Positions 44,073 through 54,752 are shown, counted from the first letter of the stretch. The stretch is DNA of 64,000 nt from Pseudoselenomonas ruminantium (GCF_900142515.1 NZ_FRBC01000015.1:17366-81365), one strand, 5' to 3'. Notes: generated by a model from the letters alone, not told the origin. Made by a program: numbers and translations.

Positions 44073-47000
44073 ATGAAAGGAAAACCCACACAGGAAATTA
44101 TCCGTCCGGCCGCATACGATAGCGAAGCCGCCTCCCATAGCGGCATTATGCAGCGTCTTTCGGGGGGGGGACATCTGTACGTACAAACAGCCGCAACCCT
44201 GACCGCTGTCTGCAGTGTGCAAGGAGCCATGCTGCCCATGCAAGTGGCGCAGGCCGAAACCTTGCCAAATGGGCAAGCTTCTTTAACGCTCGATAGCACA
44301 ACCAGCCAAACAGAAAATACGATTACCGTTAATTCTGGTGGTACATTAAATGTCAACTCCGGCGGTACAGCCAGCAATACCACTGTCAATAGTGGTGGTA
44401 CACTGAACGTTTCCGGCGGTACGCTGGTCAACACCATCATCAACGACTCCCCAAAAGTTTCAGGGAATACATACAAAGTCAACATCTCTGCCGGTACGCT
44501 GACATCAACCACCATCAACAGCGGCAGCGAGGTATATGCCTATATCAGCGGAGCTGGTTCCGCCACCATAAATGAGACAACCATCCATAGTGGCGGGTAC
44601 CTCAAGGTCTATGGAGAAAATTCCTGTACCATAAACGGCGTAAATCTGAACGGAGGAACGATTACTTTTAACAGCTGCACTATCAGCGGCATCATACAAG
44701 GATATGGTACACTCAGCAGAACAAGGTATTCTAGCGGCGGCACCTTGATTGTTTCCGGCGGCGATATTACCATGGATAGTGCTATCAATTACAAGCCCGA
44801 TACGATAATAATCGGAGACAACCTACACATCGTTGCTCCACAAGGCTACATTAGTGCTGGTGAAATCTTCATCAATAAAATTGATGCTACCACACCTGTT
44901 ATCAGCAGCACGATCCGCGATAACACTGGTGGTTATATTCAATTTGACAAACTAAATGTGACGAATTTCAATGCCGGCACCGCCACCAACGGTACATTAT
45001 TGTATGCTGAACGAGATATCAATTACAAATACAGCAGCAGCGGAGCGACCTTGACCTCCGGCACCACCAGTACCACCTTGACCGCCGCTAATCCCAGCTA
45101 TTCGTTCCTCGGTGGCGAAGCAACGGCTTCTACCCCCAATGAGGCACCGGCATTGACGCTTATGACTGCCAATGCCACCACCTTCACCTTGGTCAATAAT
45201 GGCACTGCGCAAGCTCCGAAATTGAATCAGCTGGATTTCAGCATCAGCCCTCAGGTATCCCAAGCAGCTTTCAGCGGTACGGTTGCCTGGAATCCTGCCA
45301 GTGCTTACTATACCAATAGCGGTGGGAGCTTCGCCAATACCACCAGCCTTGACCTGTCCAATCTGCAGCTGGACTTCACCTCGGCCACCACGGCGGAGGC
45401 CCTCGGTTCCGGCACGACCATGACTTTGCTGGGCGGCGGCAATATTGCCGGCACCATCACCCACCAGCCTACAGCCACTAACAGTGCCACTTATGCCGGC
45501 ACGAATGCCGATTATACCGCCAATCTCAGTGGCGAAGGCTCCCTGTCTGAGGGCAATCTCATCTATGGGCTGACCGGCGCCACGGTAACCGGCGTTAAGC
45601 TGAAACAGATGTCCGATAATGCCGACGCCCTGCCCACCGGTTGGGCGGCCGGCGATACAACCATCGATGTGGACACCAGCAATCTCACCCTGCCCACCAA
45701 TCTGGCTGCGGGAACCGCCAAGGATATCTTCAGTCTGGAAGGTGCCTCCTACAACCTCACGGGCTCCAATGTCTTTGATACGGCCACCACGCCCCTTTCC
45801 ACCGGCGAAAACGGCGTGACCCTCAGCGGCACTAAGACCAACGGTGGTGTGCGGACAAAAGAAAATGCGGCCTCTACGCTGGAATATGTCGCCCCTACCA
45901 ACAATTTCAATCAGGCAACGATTGGTGAAATCACCTGGGCCAATTCCGGCACCGTGCTGGATGCCAGCAGCAGTGCCAATAATTTTACAAGCCTCACAGC
46001 AGACAAGGTTGACACCACCGGCTTCAAAATCACCAATCCTGCAGCAGCTACTACCGACACTACCATGACCCTGCTGGCCGGCAATGAAACACTGTCAGAT
46101 TTCGACCCGGTTTCCCGTTCCGCCCGTTATACCACTACGCCCACCAGCCTCCTGTCCATCGAAAATCTCATAAACGGTTCCCTATTTGCCAAGGGCGGCA
46201 ATATTTCCTTTACCATCACCAGCAATCAGGCTGATAAGGCTGTCTTGGATGGCACCATCAACTGGAATCCCCAGGCCGTCTATTATACGCATGACAACAA
46301 TGCCTTTGCGGAAAATGCCACGCTGGACCTGACGAAGCTGAAACTTGACTTCACCTCCGCTACTACAGCAGAGGCCCTGAGCACCGGAACTGCCATGACC
46401 CTGATTGGCGGCGGCAAGGTGTCCGGCACCATTACCCAGCCGGAAAGCAATTCGTTTGTAGCAACCTATACCGGTAATAATGCCAATTATACTGCCAATC
46501 TCAGCGGCTCCGCTTCTTTGACGGAGAATAATCTCGTTTATACCTTAGGCAATGCAACCGTAACCAACGTAGACTTGAAAGCAGTCTCCGATACGGCCGA
46601 TACCCTGCCAGCCGGCTGGGCAGTCGGTAATTCCAGCATCAACGTGGATACCACCAGCCTGGATATCCCCACCAATCTGGCAGCAGGCGAGACGAAAGAT
46701 CTGTTTACCCTCGAAGGTGCTGCCTTCAACCTTACTGGCAGCAATGTTTTCAACGCAAGTTCCAGCCTGCTGCGGGAATCGGTCAGCGGCGTGAGCATCG
46801 AAGGCACACAGACTGGCGGCGGCGTACGGGTCAAGGAGGACAACGCCTCTACCCTGCAATACGTGGCGCCCTCTGCCCAGGCCTCCCAGATCACCTTCGG
46901 CGACGTAGAATGGAAGACCACGGGCGCCCTGCTTGACCACAAGACGACCTTGAACAACGTGGACTTTACCAAAGCCAAAATCAGTACCAATAACATCTCT

Positions 47001-49649
47001 TTCACTGGCATTGAATCCCTGAATACCGGGGACAGCATGACTTTGATTGCCGATTTCGGCAGCACCTCGGACACCATCACCGGCACAGCCTTCACGTTGG
47101 GCAACCAGTCCGGCGAAGGGCATGCCTATCTGGAGAACAACAACCTCCTCTATCTCATCACGCAGGGCACGACGCAGAATGGCTCTGGCAATGAGCCGGG
47201 TAATGAACCGGGCAACGAGCCAGGTAATGAGCCGGGCAATATCAGCAAGGACGATGCCATCAAGAAAAACGGCACTGCGACGAATCAAACCATCGAGGGG
47301 GATGTCAGCGGCGGTACCGCACAAAATAACGGCGTCGCCCAGCATAATGTCGCAGCCGTCACCGGCTCCACCGTCACCAAAGACGTCTATGGGGCCACCA
47401 GTGTCAAGGGGGCCACGACGGACAATACCGCCCAGGTGGCTGATTCCCAGGTCAACGGCAATGTCTATGGTACCTACAGCGACAGCGGCACAGCCATCGG
47501 CAATACCACCACCATCAACCACAGTACCGTCAGCGGCGATGTGGCCGGTGCCTACAGCAAGAGCGGCACCGTATCCAATGGCAATACCGCCACGGTAAAG
47601 GATACTGCGGTCAGCGGCAATGTTTACGGCGGCAAATCCGACAACGGCGAAGTGAACCTCAGTACCACGGCCATTTCGGGTGGCAGCGTAACCCAGGCGG
47701 TTTATGGTGGCTATAGCGAGACCGGCGACACCAGCCAAAACAAAGTGGAGATCACCGATGAAGCCCAGATCACGGGCAATATCTATGGTGGTTTCACTGA
47801 AACGGGCAATACCGAAGCCAACACGGTAGAAATCAAAGGAAACGCCACCCTCGATGCCTACGTATATGGCGGCAAGAGCCTCTCCGGAACCTCCCGCAAC
47901 AACGCCGCCCATGTCGAAGATGCGACCATCGTCGGCATCATCGGCGGCGGCTGCGACGAAGCAGATGGCAACACTGCCTCGTTCGCTGCAGGAACCGCCA
48001 CCAACAACATCTATGGTGCCAATGCTACGACCACGGCCAAGGACAACACCGTCAATATCACCGGCGGCACGGTGCAGGGCAGCGTCTACGGTGCCTATGC
48101 CGGCAAGACCGTGACGGGCAATACCGTCAACCTCTCCGGCGGAACGATTTTGGGCAACTCCGTCACGGACACCACCAATGAAGTGGCACTTTCCCTGGCA
48201 GGCGGTATTTACGGCGGTTATGTGGGCGATGCCTCCGGCACGGTCAACAACAATACCGTGAACCTCTATGGCACGGCAGATATCAGCACGGCTTCGCTCT
48301 ATGGTGCGAATCTCAGCAATGCTACCGGCAATGTGCTCAATATCGGCTTTGCCGATTCTGCGACCAATACCTTCACGCCCTGGACCGGCGGCGGCCAGAC
48401 CGTAGCCGATATCGCCAACTTCAATACCATCAACTTCCAGACCGTAGCCTGGAACACAGCTACACCGGCTATGACCATCGGCAGCGGGACGAACAGCGAC
48501 CTGGCCAACACCAAGGTCAGCGCCGCCAATGTCTACTTCACCGGCGCTACCGAACTCAGCAAAGGCAGCCAGATGACGCTGCTCGACGAAAGCAAGGTGG
48601 CTGCAGACAAGCAGGTACAGGCGGGCAATCTCACCACGGCTTCGGCTTATACGCTCGGCACCGGCCTGCAGGGCACAGGCTCCCTGTTCCTCGATGCACA
48701 GGGCAATGTCCTCTACACCATCGAGACGGCCCAGCTCAATGAACAGACCCATAATGTCCTGATGGGACAGACGGCGGTTCTCTCCAATCTGGCCCTCAGC
48801 CATGACTATATGGAAGACACGCTGGAAGGGCTGGCCATCGACCAGAACAAGGGCAAGGAAGGACTGGCTGTCTACGCCAATATGGGCGGCGGCACCATGC
48901 GCCAGCATACCGGCAGCTATATCAACAGCAACAGCTGGAACGGCGTACTGGGCCTCGGCACGAAACACGGCCTGCCACAGGGGGCCATTGAATACGGCGC
49001 GTTCGTGGAACATGGCTATGCCAAATACTCCACCCACAACGGCGCTCACTACGGCAATGGCACGACGAAATACACCGGCGGCGGCCTCCTCGCCAAATGG
49101 ACAACGAAGAATGACCTTTACCTCGAAGGCAGTGTAAAATCCGGCCGGGTCAAGGACAATTCCTCCAGCTTCCTGCAGGATGCTCTAGGCAACACCTATG
49201 GCTACAATACCCGCAGTGAATACCACGGCGCCCACCTCGGCATCGGCAAGGTCTTCCAATACCATGACGACGCTCAGCTAGATGTCTATGGCAAGTATTT
49301 CTACACGCTCAAGAAAGGCTCCTCCTTCGACGCCGGCGGTCACTATGACCTCGACAACGTCAAGAGTAGTCTGATGCGTATCGGTGCCCGCTATACCAAG
49401 CACGGCGCAAGCTTTGACTACTACGCCGGCCTCGCCTACGAACACGAATTTGACGGTCAGGCCCGCGGCACCTACAACGGCTTCGCCCTCCGCAGCGCCG
49501 ACATCAAAGGCGGCAGCGCCCGCCTGGAACTCGGGGCTAAGCTCACCCCCAATGAAAGCTCGCCTTGGGGCTTTGACCTCAATCTCACCGGCTACGCCGG
49601 ACAGAAACGCGGACTTTCCGGTTCAGTCTCTGCTGTATACCAATTCTAA
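44073..49649 (+). CDS. Giant AIDA/TibA-type autotransporter adhesin
   Basis: 1858 residues, type V secretion. Long signal region ending MQVAQA at about residue 62. Passenger of beta-helix repeats: early SGGTLNVNSGGTASNTTVNSGGTL type (strand-loop-strand sites for heptosylation), two related blocks of about 210 residues (near 397-610 and 722-932, both with LDFTSATTAEAL and LPTNLAAG-like motifs), a proline linker of four NEPG units (47187-47240), then NVYGG/GNIYGG repeats. C-terminal 12-strand barrel (about 1600-1858) ends in VYQF as needed for BAM. A run of nine G at 44162-44170 lies in the signal region. No lipid motif. Ribosome site AAAGGAG 9 bases before ATG. Confidence 0.93.
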   Translation: MKGKPTQEIIRPAAYDSEAASHSGIMQRLSGGGHLYVQTAATLTAVCSVQGAMLPMQVAQAETLPNGQASLTLDSTTSQTENTITVNSGGTLNVNSGGTASNTTVNSGGTLNVSGGTLVNTIINDSPKVSGNTYKVNISAGTLTSTTINSGSEVYAYISGAGSATINETTIHSGGYLKVYGENSCTINGVNLNGGTITFNSCTISGIIQGYGTLSRTRYSSGGTLIVSGGDITMDSAINYKPDTIIIGDNLHIVAPQGYISAGEIFINKIDATTPVISSTIRDNTGGYIQFDKLNVTNFNAGTATNGTLLYAERDINYKYSSSGATLTSGTTSTTLTAANPSYSFLGGEATASTPNEAPALTLMTANATTFTLVNNGTAQAPKLNQLDFSISPQVSQAAFSGTVAWNPASAYYTNSGGSFANTTSLDLSNLQLDFTSATTAEALGSGTTMTLLGGGNIAGTITHQPTATNSATYAGTNADYTANLSGEGSLSEGNLIYGLTGATVTGVKLKQMSDNADALPTGWAAGDTTIDVDTSNLTLPTNLAAGTAKDIFSLEGASYNLTGSNVFDTATTPLSTGENGVTLSGTKTNGGVRTKENAASTLEYVAPTNNFNQATIGEITWANSGTVLDASSSANNFTSLTADKVDTTGFKITNPAAATTDTTMTLLAGNETLSDFDPVSRSARYTTTPTSLLSIENLINGSLFAKGGNISFTITSNQADKAVLDGTINWNPQAVYYTHDNNAFAENATLDLTKLKLDFTSATTAEALSTGTAMTLIGGGKVSGTITQPESNSFVATYTGNNANYTANLSGSASLTENNLVYTLGNATVTNVDLKAVSDTADTLPAGWAVGNSSINVDTTSLDIPTNLAAGETKDLFTLEGAAFNLTGSNVFNASSSLLRESVSGVSIEGTQTGGGVRVKEDNASTLQYVAPSAQASQITFGDVEWKTTGALLDHKTTLNNVDFTKAKISTNNISFTGIESLNTGDSMTLIADFGSTSDTITGTAFTLGNQSGEGHAYLENNNLLYLITQGTTQNGSGNEPGNEPGNEPGNEPGNISKDDAIKKNGTATNQTIEGDVSGGTAQNNGVAQHNVAAVTGSTVTKDVYGATSVKGATTDNTAQVADSQVNGNVYGTYSDSGTAIGNTTTINHSTVSGDVAGAYSKSGTVSNGNTATVKDTAVSGNVYGGKSDNGEVNLSTTAISGGSVTQAVYGGYSETGDTSQNKVEITDEAQITGNIYGGFTETGNTEANTVEIKGNATLDAYVYGGKSLSGTSRNNAAHVEDATIVGIIGGGCDEADGNTASFAAGTATNNIYGANATTTAKDNTVNITGGTVQGSVYGAYAGKTVTGNTVNLSGGTILGNSVTDTTNEVALSLAGGIYGGYVGDASGTVNNNTVNLYGTADISTASLYGANLSNATGNVLNIGFADSATNTFTPWTGGGQTVADIANFNTINFQTVAWNTATPAMTIGSGTNSDLANTKVSAANVYFTGATELSKGSQMTLLDESKVAADKQVQAGNLTTASAYTLGTGLQGTGSLFLDAQGNVLYTIETAQLNEQTHNVLMGQTAVLSNLALSHDYMEDTLEGLAIDQNKGKEGLAVYANMGGGTMRQHTGSYINSNSWNGVLGLGTKHGLPQGAIEYGAFVEHGYAKYSTHNGAHYGNGTTKYTGGGLLAKWTTKNDLYLEGSVKSGRVKDNSSSFLQDALGNTYGYNTRSEYHGAHLGIGKVFQYHDDAQLDVYGKYFYTLKKGSSFDAGGHYDLDNVKSSLMRIGARYTKHGASFDYYAGLAYEHEFDGQARGTYNGFALRSADIKGGSARLELGAKLTPNESSPWGFDLNLTGYAGQKRGLSGSVSAVYQF

Positions 49650-49657
49650 GGACAACA

Positions 49658-49714
49658 CGTAAAAGCCGTCCCCCGGCAACATGTTCGTTGCGGGGGACGG
49701 CTTCTTTTATGCAC
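49658..49714. terminator. Bidirectional terminator between autotransporter and rel
   Basis: Stem AAAGCCGTCCCCCGGCAAC / GTTGCGGGGGACGGCTT with TTTTA on the plus side and TTTTA on the minus side. Ends both convergent transcripts. Confidence 0.85.
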
Positions 49715-49720
49715 GAATAT

Positions 49721-51940
49721 TTACATATTGGCATTGCTGCCCATTTTGCGGACTACGCTATAGACATCCTTGACCCGGCGCAGGCGCGTGATGATCTGTT
49801 TGACCTGCGTGGAGCTGTTCACATCCAGCCCCAAAAGAATCGTCGAAGTCTTGGTACTGCGGTTGGGGTTGGCGTTGATGCTGTGGATGTTGATCTTCAT
49901 CTCCGTGGGCACCGCCAGTACATTGGCCAGGATGCCGCTGCGGTCATTGCAGACGATTTCCAGCTCGACCTTGTACTGCTTATCCAGGCCCACATCCCAG
50001 CTGACTTCGATCATACGGGAAATATCCGTATCCATCAGGACATTGGGACAATCCGTTCTATGCACCGACACGCCACGTCCTCGGGTCACATAGCCTGTGA
50101 TGGGATCGCCCGGAATCGGGTTGCAGCAACGCGCCAAACGGACCATCAGGCCGCTCTCGCCCTCGACCAATACGCCGTGGCTGGATTTGCTCTTGCGATT
50201 GTTGGCCGGACGCTTGAGTGCCGAGAGCATCTGGCTCACATCCAGCGGCGTCTTTTCCTTGATTTCTTCCTTATGGAATTCCACCAGCCGTGTCAAAATG
50301 CCATGCACAGTGATGCCGCCATAACCCACGGCCGCCAGCAGATCATCCTCGCTCAGGATGTTGAGCTTCTTGGCCACTTCCAGCAGGCGTCCATCTTTCA
50401 AGAGTTCTTTCGGCGCATAGCCCAGCCGCTTGGCTTCCTCGCGAATCAGTTCCATGCCGCGCTCGATATTTTCCTCACGGCGTTCCTTCTTGAACCAGGA
50501 GCGGATCTTGCTGCGGGTTTCCGAGGAAGCTACGATATTGAGCCAGTCCCGGGAAGGGCCGTTGTTGGCCTTGTTGGTGATGATGGAGACGATATCGCCA
50601 TTCTTGAGCTTGTGCTCCAGCGGCACCAACTTGCCATTGACCTTGGCACCGACACAATGATGCCCCACCTCCGTATGGATGCGGTAAGCAAAGTCGATGG
50701 GAATGGAGCCCTTGGGCAAATCTACCACATCGCCCTTCGGCGTGAACACGAACACCTCATCCGAGAAGATATCCACCTTGAGGGCTTCAAAGTATTCCTT
50801 GGGATCACTGAGTTCCTGCTGCAGGCTTACCATCTGCCGCAGCCAATTCATCTTCTGATCCATGGCACCGCCTGCCGTGGAGCCCTTGCCATTTTCCTTG
50901 TACTTCCAGTGCGCCGCTACACCGAATTCCGATACCTCATGCATATGGAAGGTGCGGATTTGGATTTCCAACGGATAGCCGCGCGTCATCACCGTAGTAT
51001 GCAGGGATTGATAGCCATTGGATTTCGGCATGGCGATATAATCCTTGAACCGCCCCGGAATCGGCTTCCACATCGCATGGATCACGCCAAGCACGCCATA
51101 GCAGTCCCGCACGGACTCCACCAAGACGCGGATGGCCGAGAGGTCATAGATTTCGCTGATATCCTTCTTATCCCGCAACATCTTCTTGTAAATGCTGTAG
51201 AAATGCTTGGCACGGCCCTTGATTTCCGCCTTGATGCCGGCTTCGCCAATCTTCGTCTCAATCTGCTCGATGGCCGTGTCAATGAAGGCCTGTCGTTCCT
51301 TGCGCTTCTGCTTGACATTTTCCACCAGGTCATAGTATTTTTCCGGTTCCAGATAGCGCAGGCAGAGGTCTTCGAGTTCCCACTTGATATTGGAAATACC
51401 CAGACGATTAGCCAAGGGCGCATAGATTTCAATGGTTTCCTTGGCAATGCGCTTCTGCTTGTCCTCCCGCATGTACTTAAGCGTGCGCATATTATGCAGG
51501 CGGTCTGCCAGCTTCACCATGATTACCCGGATATCCTTGGCCATGGCCAGGAACATCTTGCGGTAATTTTCCAGCTGGACTTCCTCTTTGGATTTATACT
51601 TGATGCGGCCCAGCTTCGTGACACCATCCACGATCATGGCCACTTCTTCCCCGAACATTTCCTCAATCTGTTCTTTCGTGTAGAGCGTATCTTCCACTAC
51701 ATCATGCAAAAGCGCTGCACTGATAGTCACATCATCAATATGCAATTCCGTGAGGATTTCTGCCACATGCAGAGGATGGATGATATACTCCTCCCCGGAA
51801 ACACGTACCTGTCCTTTATGGGCCTCCACAGCCAAATCATAAGCCTTGCGAATCAAGGCAACATCCGCTTTGGGCTCATAGGCCTGCACTGCCTGCAGTA
51901 TGGAATCTATGGTCACTGGTGCTTTATCTTTGTCGTTCAT
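49721..51940 (-). CDS. rel: Bifunctional (p)ppGpp synthetase/hydrolase
   Basis: 739 residues, long RSH. Hydrolase domain with intact HD motif (YIIHPLHVAEIL, AALLHDVVEDT), synthetase domain (DLSAIRVLVESVRDCYGVLG, YIAMPKSNGYQSLHTTV), TGS (VFTPKGDVVDLPKGSIPIDFAY), zinc/helical part (RLARCCNPIPGDPITGYVTRGRGVSVHR) and a C-terminal ACT domain (VELEIVCNDRSGILANVLA). Both catalytic halves look functional. 27 bases after recJ, probably co-transcribed. Confidence 0.96.
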   Translation of the reverse strand: MNDKDKAPVTIDSILQAVQAYEPKADVALIRKAYDLAVEAHKGQVRVSGEEYIIHPLHVAEILTELHIDDVTISAALLHDVVEDTLYTKEQIEEMFGEEVAMIVDGVTKLGRIKYKSKEEVQLENYRKMFLAMAKDIRVIMVKLADRLHNMRTLKYMREDKQKRIAKETIEIYAPLANRLGISNIKWELEDLCLRYLEPEKYYDLVENVKQKRKERQAFIDTAIEQIETKIGEAGIKAEIKGRAKHFYSIYKKMLRDKKDISEIYDLSAIRVLVESVRDCYGVLGVIHAMWKPIPGRFKDYIAMPKSNGYQSLHTTVMTRGYPLEIQIRTFHMHEVSEFGVAAHWKYKENGKGSTAGGAMDQKMNWLRQMVSLQQELSDPKEYFEALKVDIFSDEVFVFTPKGDVVDLPKGSIPIDFAYRIHTEVGHHCVGAKVNGKLVPLEHKLKNGDIVSIITNKANNGPSRDWLNIVASSETRSKIRSWFKKERREENIERGMELIREEAKRLGYAPKELLKDGRLLEVAKKLNILSEDDLLAAVGYGGITVHGILTRLVEFHKEEIKEKTPLDVSQMLSALKRPANNRKSKSSHGVLVEGESGLMVRLARCCNPIPGDPITGYVTRGRGVSVHRTDCPNVLMDTDISRMIEVSWDVGLDKQYKVELEIVCNDRSGILANVLAVPTEMKINIHSINANPNRSTKTSTILLGLDVNSSTQVKQIITRLRRVKDVYSVVRKMGSNANM

Positions 51941-51967
51941 AATGTCCCATCTCCTTCCCTAGTTCCC

Positions 51968-53938
51968 TCAGCGATGCCGCCTGTAGGTCGGCGAGCTTTC
52001 CAAATCCATCCGCCCGCTGGCCTTGGGCAGATAATAACAATTCTCCTCCATATCCATGCGCAGGAGGCTGAGTTCCTGGAAAATCCGCAGGCCCAGGCTC
52101 ATGGTATAAAGCGAGATATGCTGGCCCCGCTTGCAGAAATCCACGGTGAGTTCCTCGGCAGTATAGGGAATATAATCCTCCTGCTGCTGAATCTGATAGA
52201 GGAATTTGTAGATATCCACCAGCTGCTCCCGCTCGGGGAAAATGCGCTCCCCATTTGCCGGGGCAATGCTGTCCACCATGCACTGCAAACTGCAATTGCC
52301 CTGCCACTCATTAACGGCAGGACTATAAACCATATCAATGACTTCACTGTTGATGATCCCTGCATAATCGCTGCGGTTCCAGAACAGTGCCGTCACAGGC
52401 GCCTTGGCACTTCCCACCTGAAAGCGCAGATGCTGGCCTTCCTTGCCAATGACCTGCGGCGCCATACCACGAATCTCACGCACGCCGAATAACGGCTTGG
52501 GATTCTTCATGCCAAAGGGTTCCAATTTTGCCAGTTCATCAATCAGATCGAAAGTGATTTCCTCCGGTGCCAGCTCCATCTCCACCTTGACCTTGGGCAC
52601 ATAATCCTCAGGCGTCAGCGTTGCCTCGGCTACCGCTTCAAAAGCCTCCTTAAAAGCTTTTAATTCGCTTTCCGCCACGGATAATCCTGCCGCCTGCGAA
52701 TGACCGCCGAACTGCAGGATATGTTCCTTGCAGGCCTTCAACGCTTCATACATATGCAAGCCGTCAATACTGCGGCAGGAACCCTTGCAGACGCCATCTG
52801 CCTGCTTGCTGAACACGATGGTCGGCTTGTAATACTTGTCCACGAGACGGGAGGCCACGATGCCGATAACCCCAGGATTCCAATTTTCCCCGGCCACCAC
52901 AATGGCGGGCATATTGTTCACATCCTCGCCCTTTAGTTCCGCTTCTGCCTTGGCCAGTATTTCCTGCTCGATGGTCTGCCGCTGGCTGTTGAGCATATCC
53001 AGCTCCATGGCCAGCGATTCTGCTTCCGCTGCATCCTTGGTCAACAGAAGCTCCACCCCCTTGCGCGCCGAACCGATACGCCCAGCGGCATTGAGCCGAG
53101 GGGCCAGCCGGAAGCCCACATGGCCGGTATTGAGCTCTTCATCCCGGATATCGGAAACTTCTACCAGCGCCCGCATCCCCGCAAAGGAGGACTTGCGCAT
53201 ACGCTTGAGTCCCGCCGCCACGATTTTGCGGTTCTCACCCAAAAGCGGTACGATATCCGCCACCGTGCCCAACGCCACGATTTCCAAATCCTGTGTATAA
53301 TCCTGTCCATGCATTTCCTGCCACAAGGCCTGACAAAGCTTGAACGCCACGCCCACGCCGGCCAGATTCTTGTCCGGATAAGGACAATCTTCCCGATGGG
53401 GATTGACTACCGCCAGAGCGGGCGGCAATTGTTCCCCCGGCAGATGATGATCCGTCACGATGATATCGAGCTTGCCTGCCATCGCCGCCACATCATCCAC
53501 GGAGGCAATGCCGCAGTCCACGGATACCAAAAGTTTCGCGCCATCATCCGCAACGCCTTGCAGGGCCGTCAGATTGAAGCCATAGCCTTCCTTCTCGCGA
53601 TGCGGGATATAGAAATCCACCTTTGCCCCCAAAGCCCGCAGGTTATGCACCAGCAAGGTGGTGGCCGTCATACCGTCCACATCGTAGTCGCCATAGACCA
53701 CAATCTTCTCTTCGCCGTCAATGGCCGCGATGATCCGTGCCACAGCCTTGTCCATATCCTTCATCAGCAAAGGATCATAAAAAGGCTGCTTCTCCGGATG
53801 CAGGAACACCTCCGCCGCCTCTTTCGTGCAGATACCACGATTCCATAAGATATTTGCCAGGCTCTTCGTTACGCCCAACTCTTTTGCAAAAGCCACTGCC
53901 TCAGGAGCAGCGGCACTTAATTTCCATTCTTTTAACAT
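51968..53938 (-). CDS. recJ: Single-stranded-DNA exonuclease RecJ
   Basis: 656 residues, DHH-family 5'-3' exonuclease. Motifs YGDYDVDGMTATTLL, SVDCGIAS, VTDHHLPG, ALGTVADIVPL, HVGFRLAPRLNAAGRI, and DHHA1 part FGGHSQAAGLSV. The C-terminal extension of about 90 residues is seen in some Firmicute RecJ. Upstream of rel, as often in Negativicutes and Clostridia (usual order recJ-rel). Confidence 0.95.
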   Translation of the reverse strand: MLKEWKLSAAAPEAVAFAKELGVTKSLANILWNRGICTKEAAEVFLHPEKQPFYDPLLMKDMDKAVARIIAAIDGEEKIVVYGDYDVDGMTATTLLVHNLRALGAKVDFYIPHREKEGYGFNLTALQGVADDGAKLLVSVDCGIASVDDVAAMAGKLDIIVTDHHLPGEQLPPALAVVNPHREDCPYPDKNLAGVGVAFKLCQALWQEMHGQDYTQDLEIVALGTVADIVPLLGENRKIVAAGLKRMRKSSFAGMRALVEVSDIRDEELNTGHVGFRLAPRLNAAGRIGSARKGVELLLTKDAAEAESLAMELDMLNSQRQTIEQEILAKAEAELKGEDVNNMPAIVVAGENWNPGVIGIVASRLVDKYYKPTIVFSKQADGVCKGSCRSIDGLHMYEALKACKEHILQFGGHSQAAGLSVAESELKAFKEAFEAVAEATLTPEDYVPKVKVEMELAPEEITFDLIDELAKLEPFGMKNPKPLFGVREIRGMAPQVIGKEGQHLRFQVGSAKAPVTALFWNRSDYAGIINSEVIDMVYSPAVNEWQGNCSLQCMVDSIAPANGERIFPEREQLVDIYKFLYQIQQQEDYIPYTAEELTVDFCKRGQHISLYTMSLGLRIFQELSLLRMDMEENCYYLPKASGRMDLESSPTYRRHR

Positions 53939-54021
53939 ACTTTACACTCCTGTGTAATATCTTATCTCATTTTAGTTGCGGCGTAAATACCAACGAGCAC
54001 TCTTGGGAGAATTTTTGCCCA

Positions 54022-54062
54022 AAATAAAACCACCCATCGAATTGAACAGGTGGTTTTAATCT
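54022..54062 (-). terminator. Terminator of the vWA fragment
   Basis: Minus strand stem AAAACCACC / GGTGGTTTT followed by ATTTT, directly beyond the stop codon of the truncated vWA gene. Confidence 0.75.
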
Positions 54063-54086
54063 AAAACTCAAAATCTATCGTTTTTC

Positions 54087-54622
54087 TTATTCAGCAGCCT
54101 GCTTCCAGCTTTCGCCAACGCTGCCCTCTTCCCGCACCTCTTTTGCTGCCGCATTCATGCGCGCGAACGATTTTCTTACGCCGCCTGCATTATGGTCGTA
54201 ATCTACCGCATGGTCAGCACCTATGCCAATAGCGGCAGCCTCAGACGCAGAATCGATATTGGCACCCATGAAAATGAAATTCCATTTGTACTCCTTTGTA
54301 GCCTTTTCAATCATTCTTTTTACATCAGCTTTGCTATATTCCTTGCTGTCGTTTTCCTTGCCATCCGTCATGATGAGGAACAACACGCGCCGTTTAGCAG
54401 GGCAGATACCATCATGATTCATTCTGCCCAAGGTATCTGCAACGGTTCTGCCCACTGCATCCAGAAGGGCTGTCATTCCTCTGGCATAGTACTCTTTATT
54501 GGTTAACTCCGGTACTGCCTTTATGTCTTTGGCCTCTACGATTTTTTCATACTTGTCATCAAAAAGGACAGTCGTAACCTCAGCACGCCCCTTTTCCTGC
54601 CGCTGCTTCTCCAAGAAGGAAT
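54087..54622 (-). pseudogene. von Willebrand factor A domain protein, 5' end removed by IS insertion
   Basis: About 178 residues remain. NSFLEKQRQEKGRAEVTTVLFDD, ELTNKEYYARGMTALLDAVGRTV, RVLFLIMTDGKENDS, WNFIFMGANIDSASEAAAIGI match the C-terminal three quarters of bacterial vWA proteins. The N-terminal metal-site DxSxS strand is absent: coding similarity stops at the right end of the IS200/IS605 element. The missing 5' end is not found on the other side of the element, so sequence was lost. Confidence 0.75.
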
Positions 54623-54752
54623 TTTGACACTCCCCATGCCTAAAGGCAGGGGATTCTTGGTTCGCTGAACACTGCGGCCTAGCCGTAACCAGTTCGACTT
54701 ACACGTTCTCCCCAAGCGTAAATTCCCGTGTGTCCCACGGTACTAATTTATG

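Noticed and set aside
46545..49688. Long minus-strand frame opposite the autotransporter
   Set aside because: Shadow of a repetitive, GC-biased gene; no start site or domain.
49688..52492. 934-codon plus-strand frame
   Set aside because: Antisense to rel and recJ.
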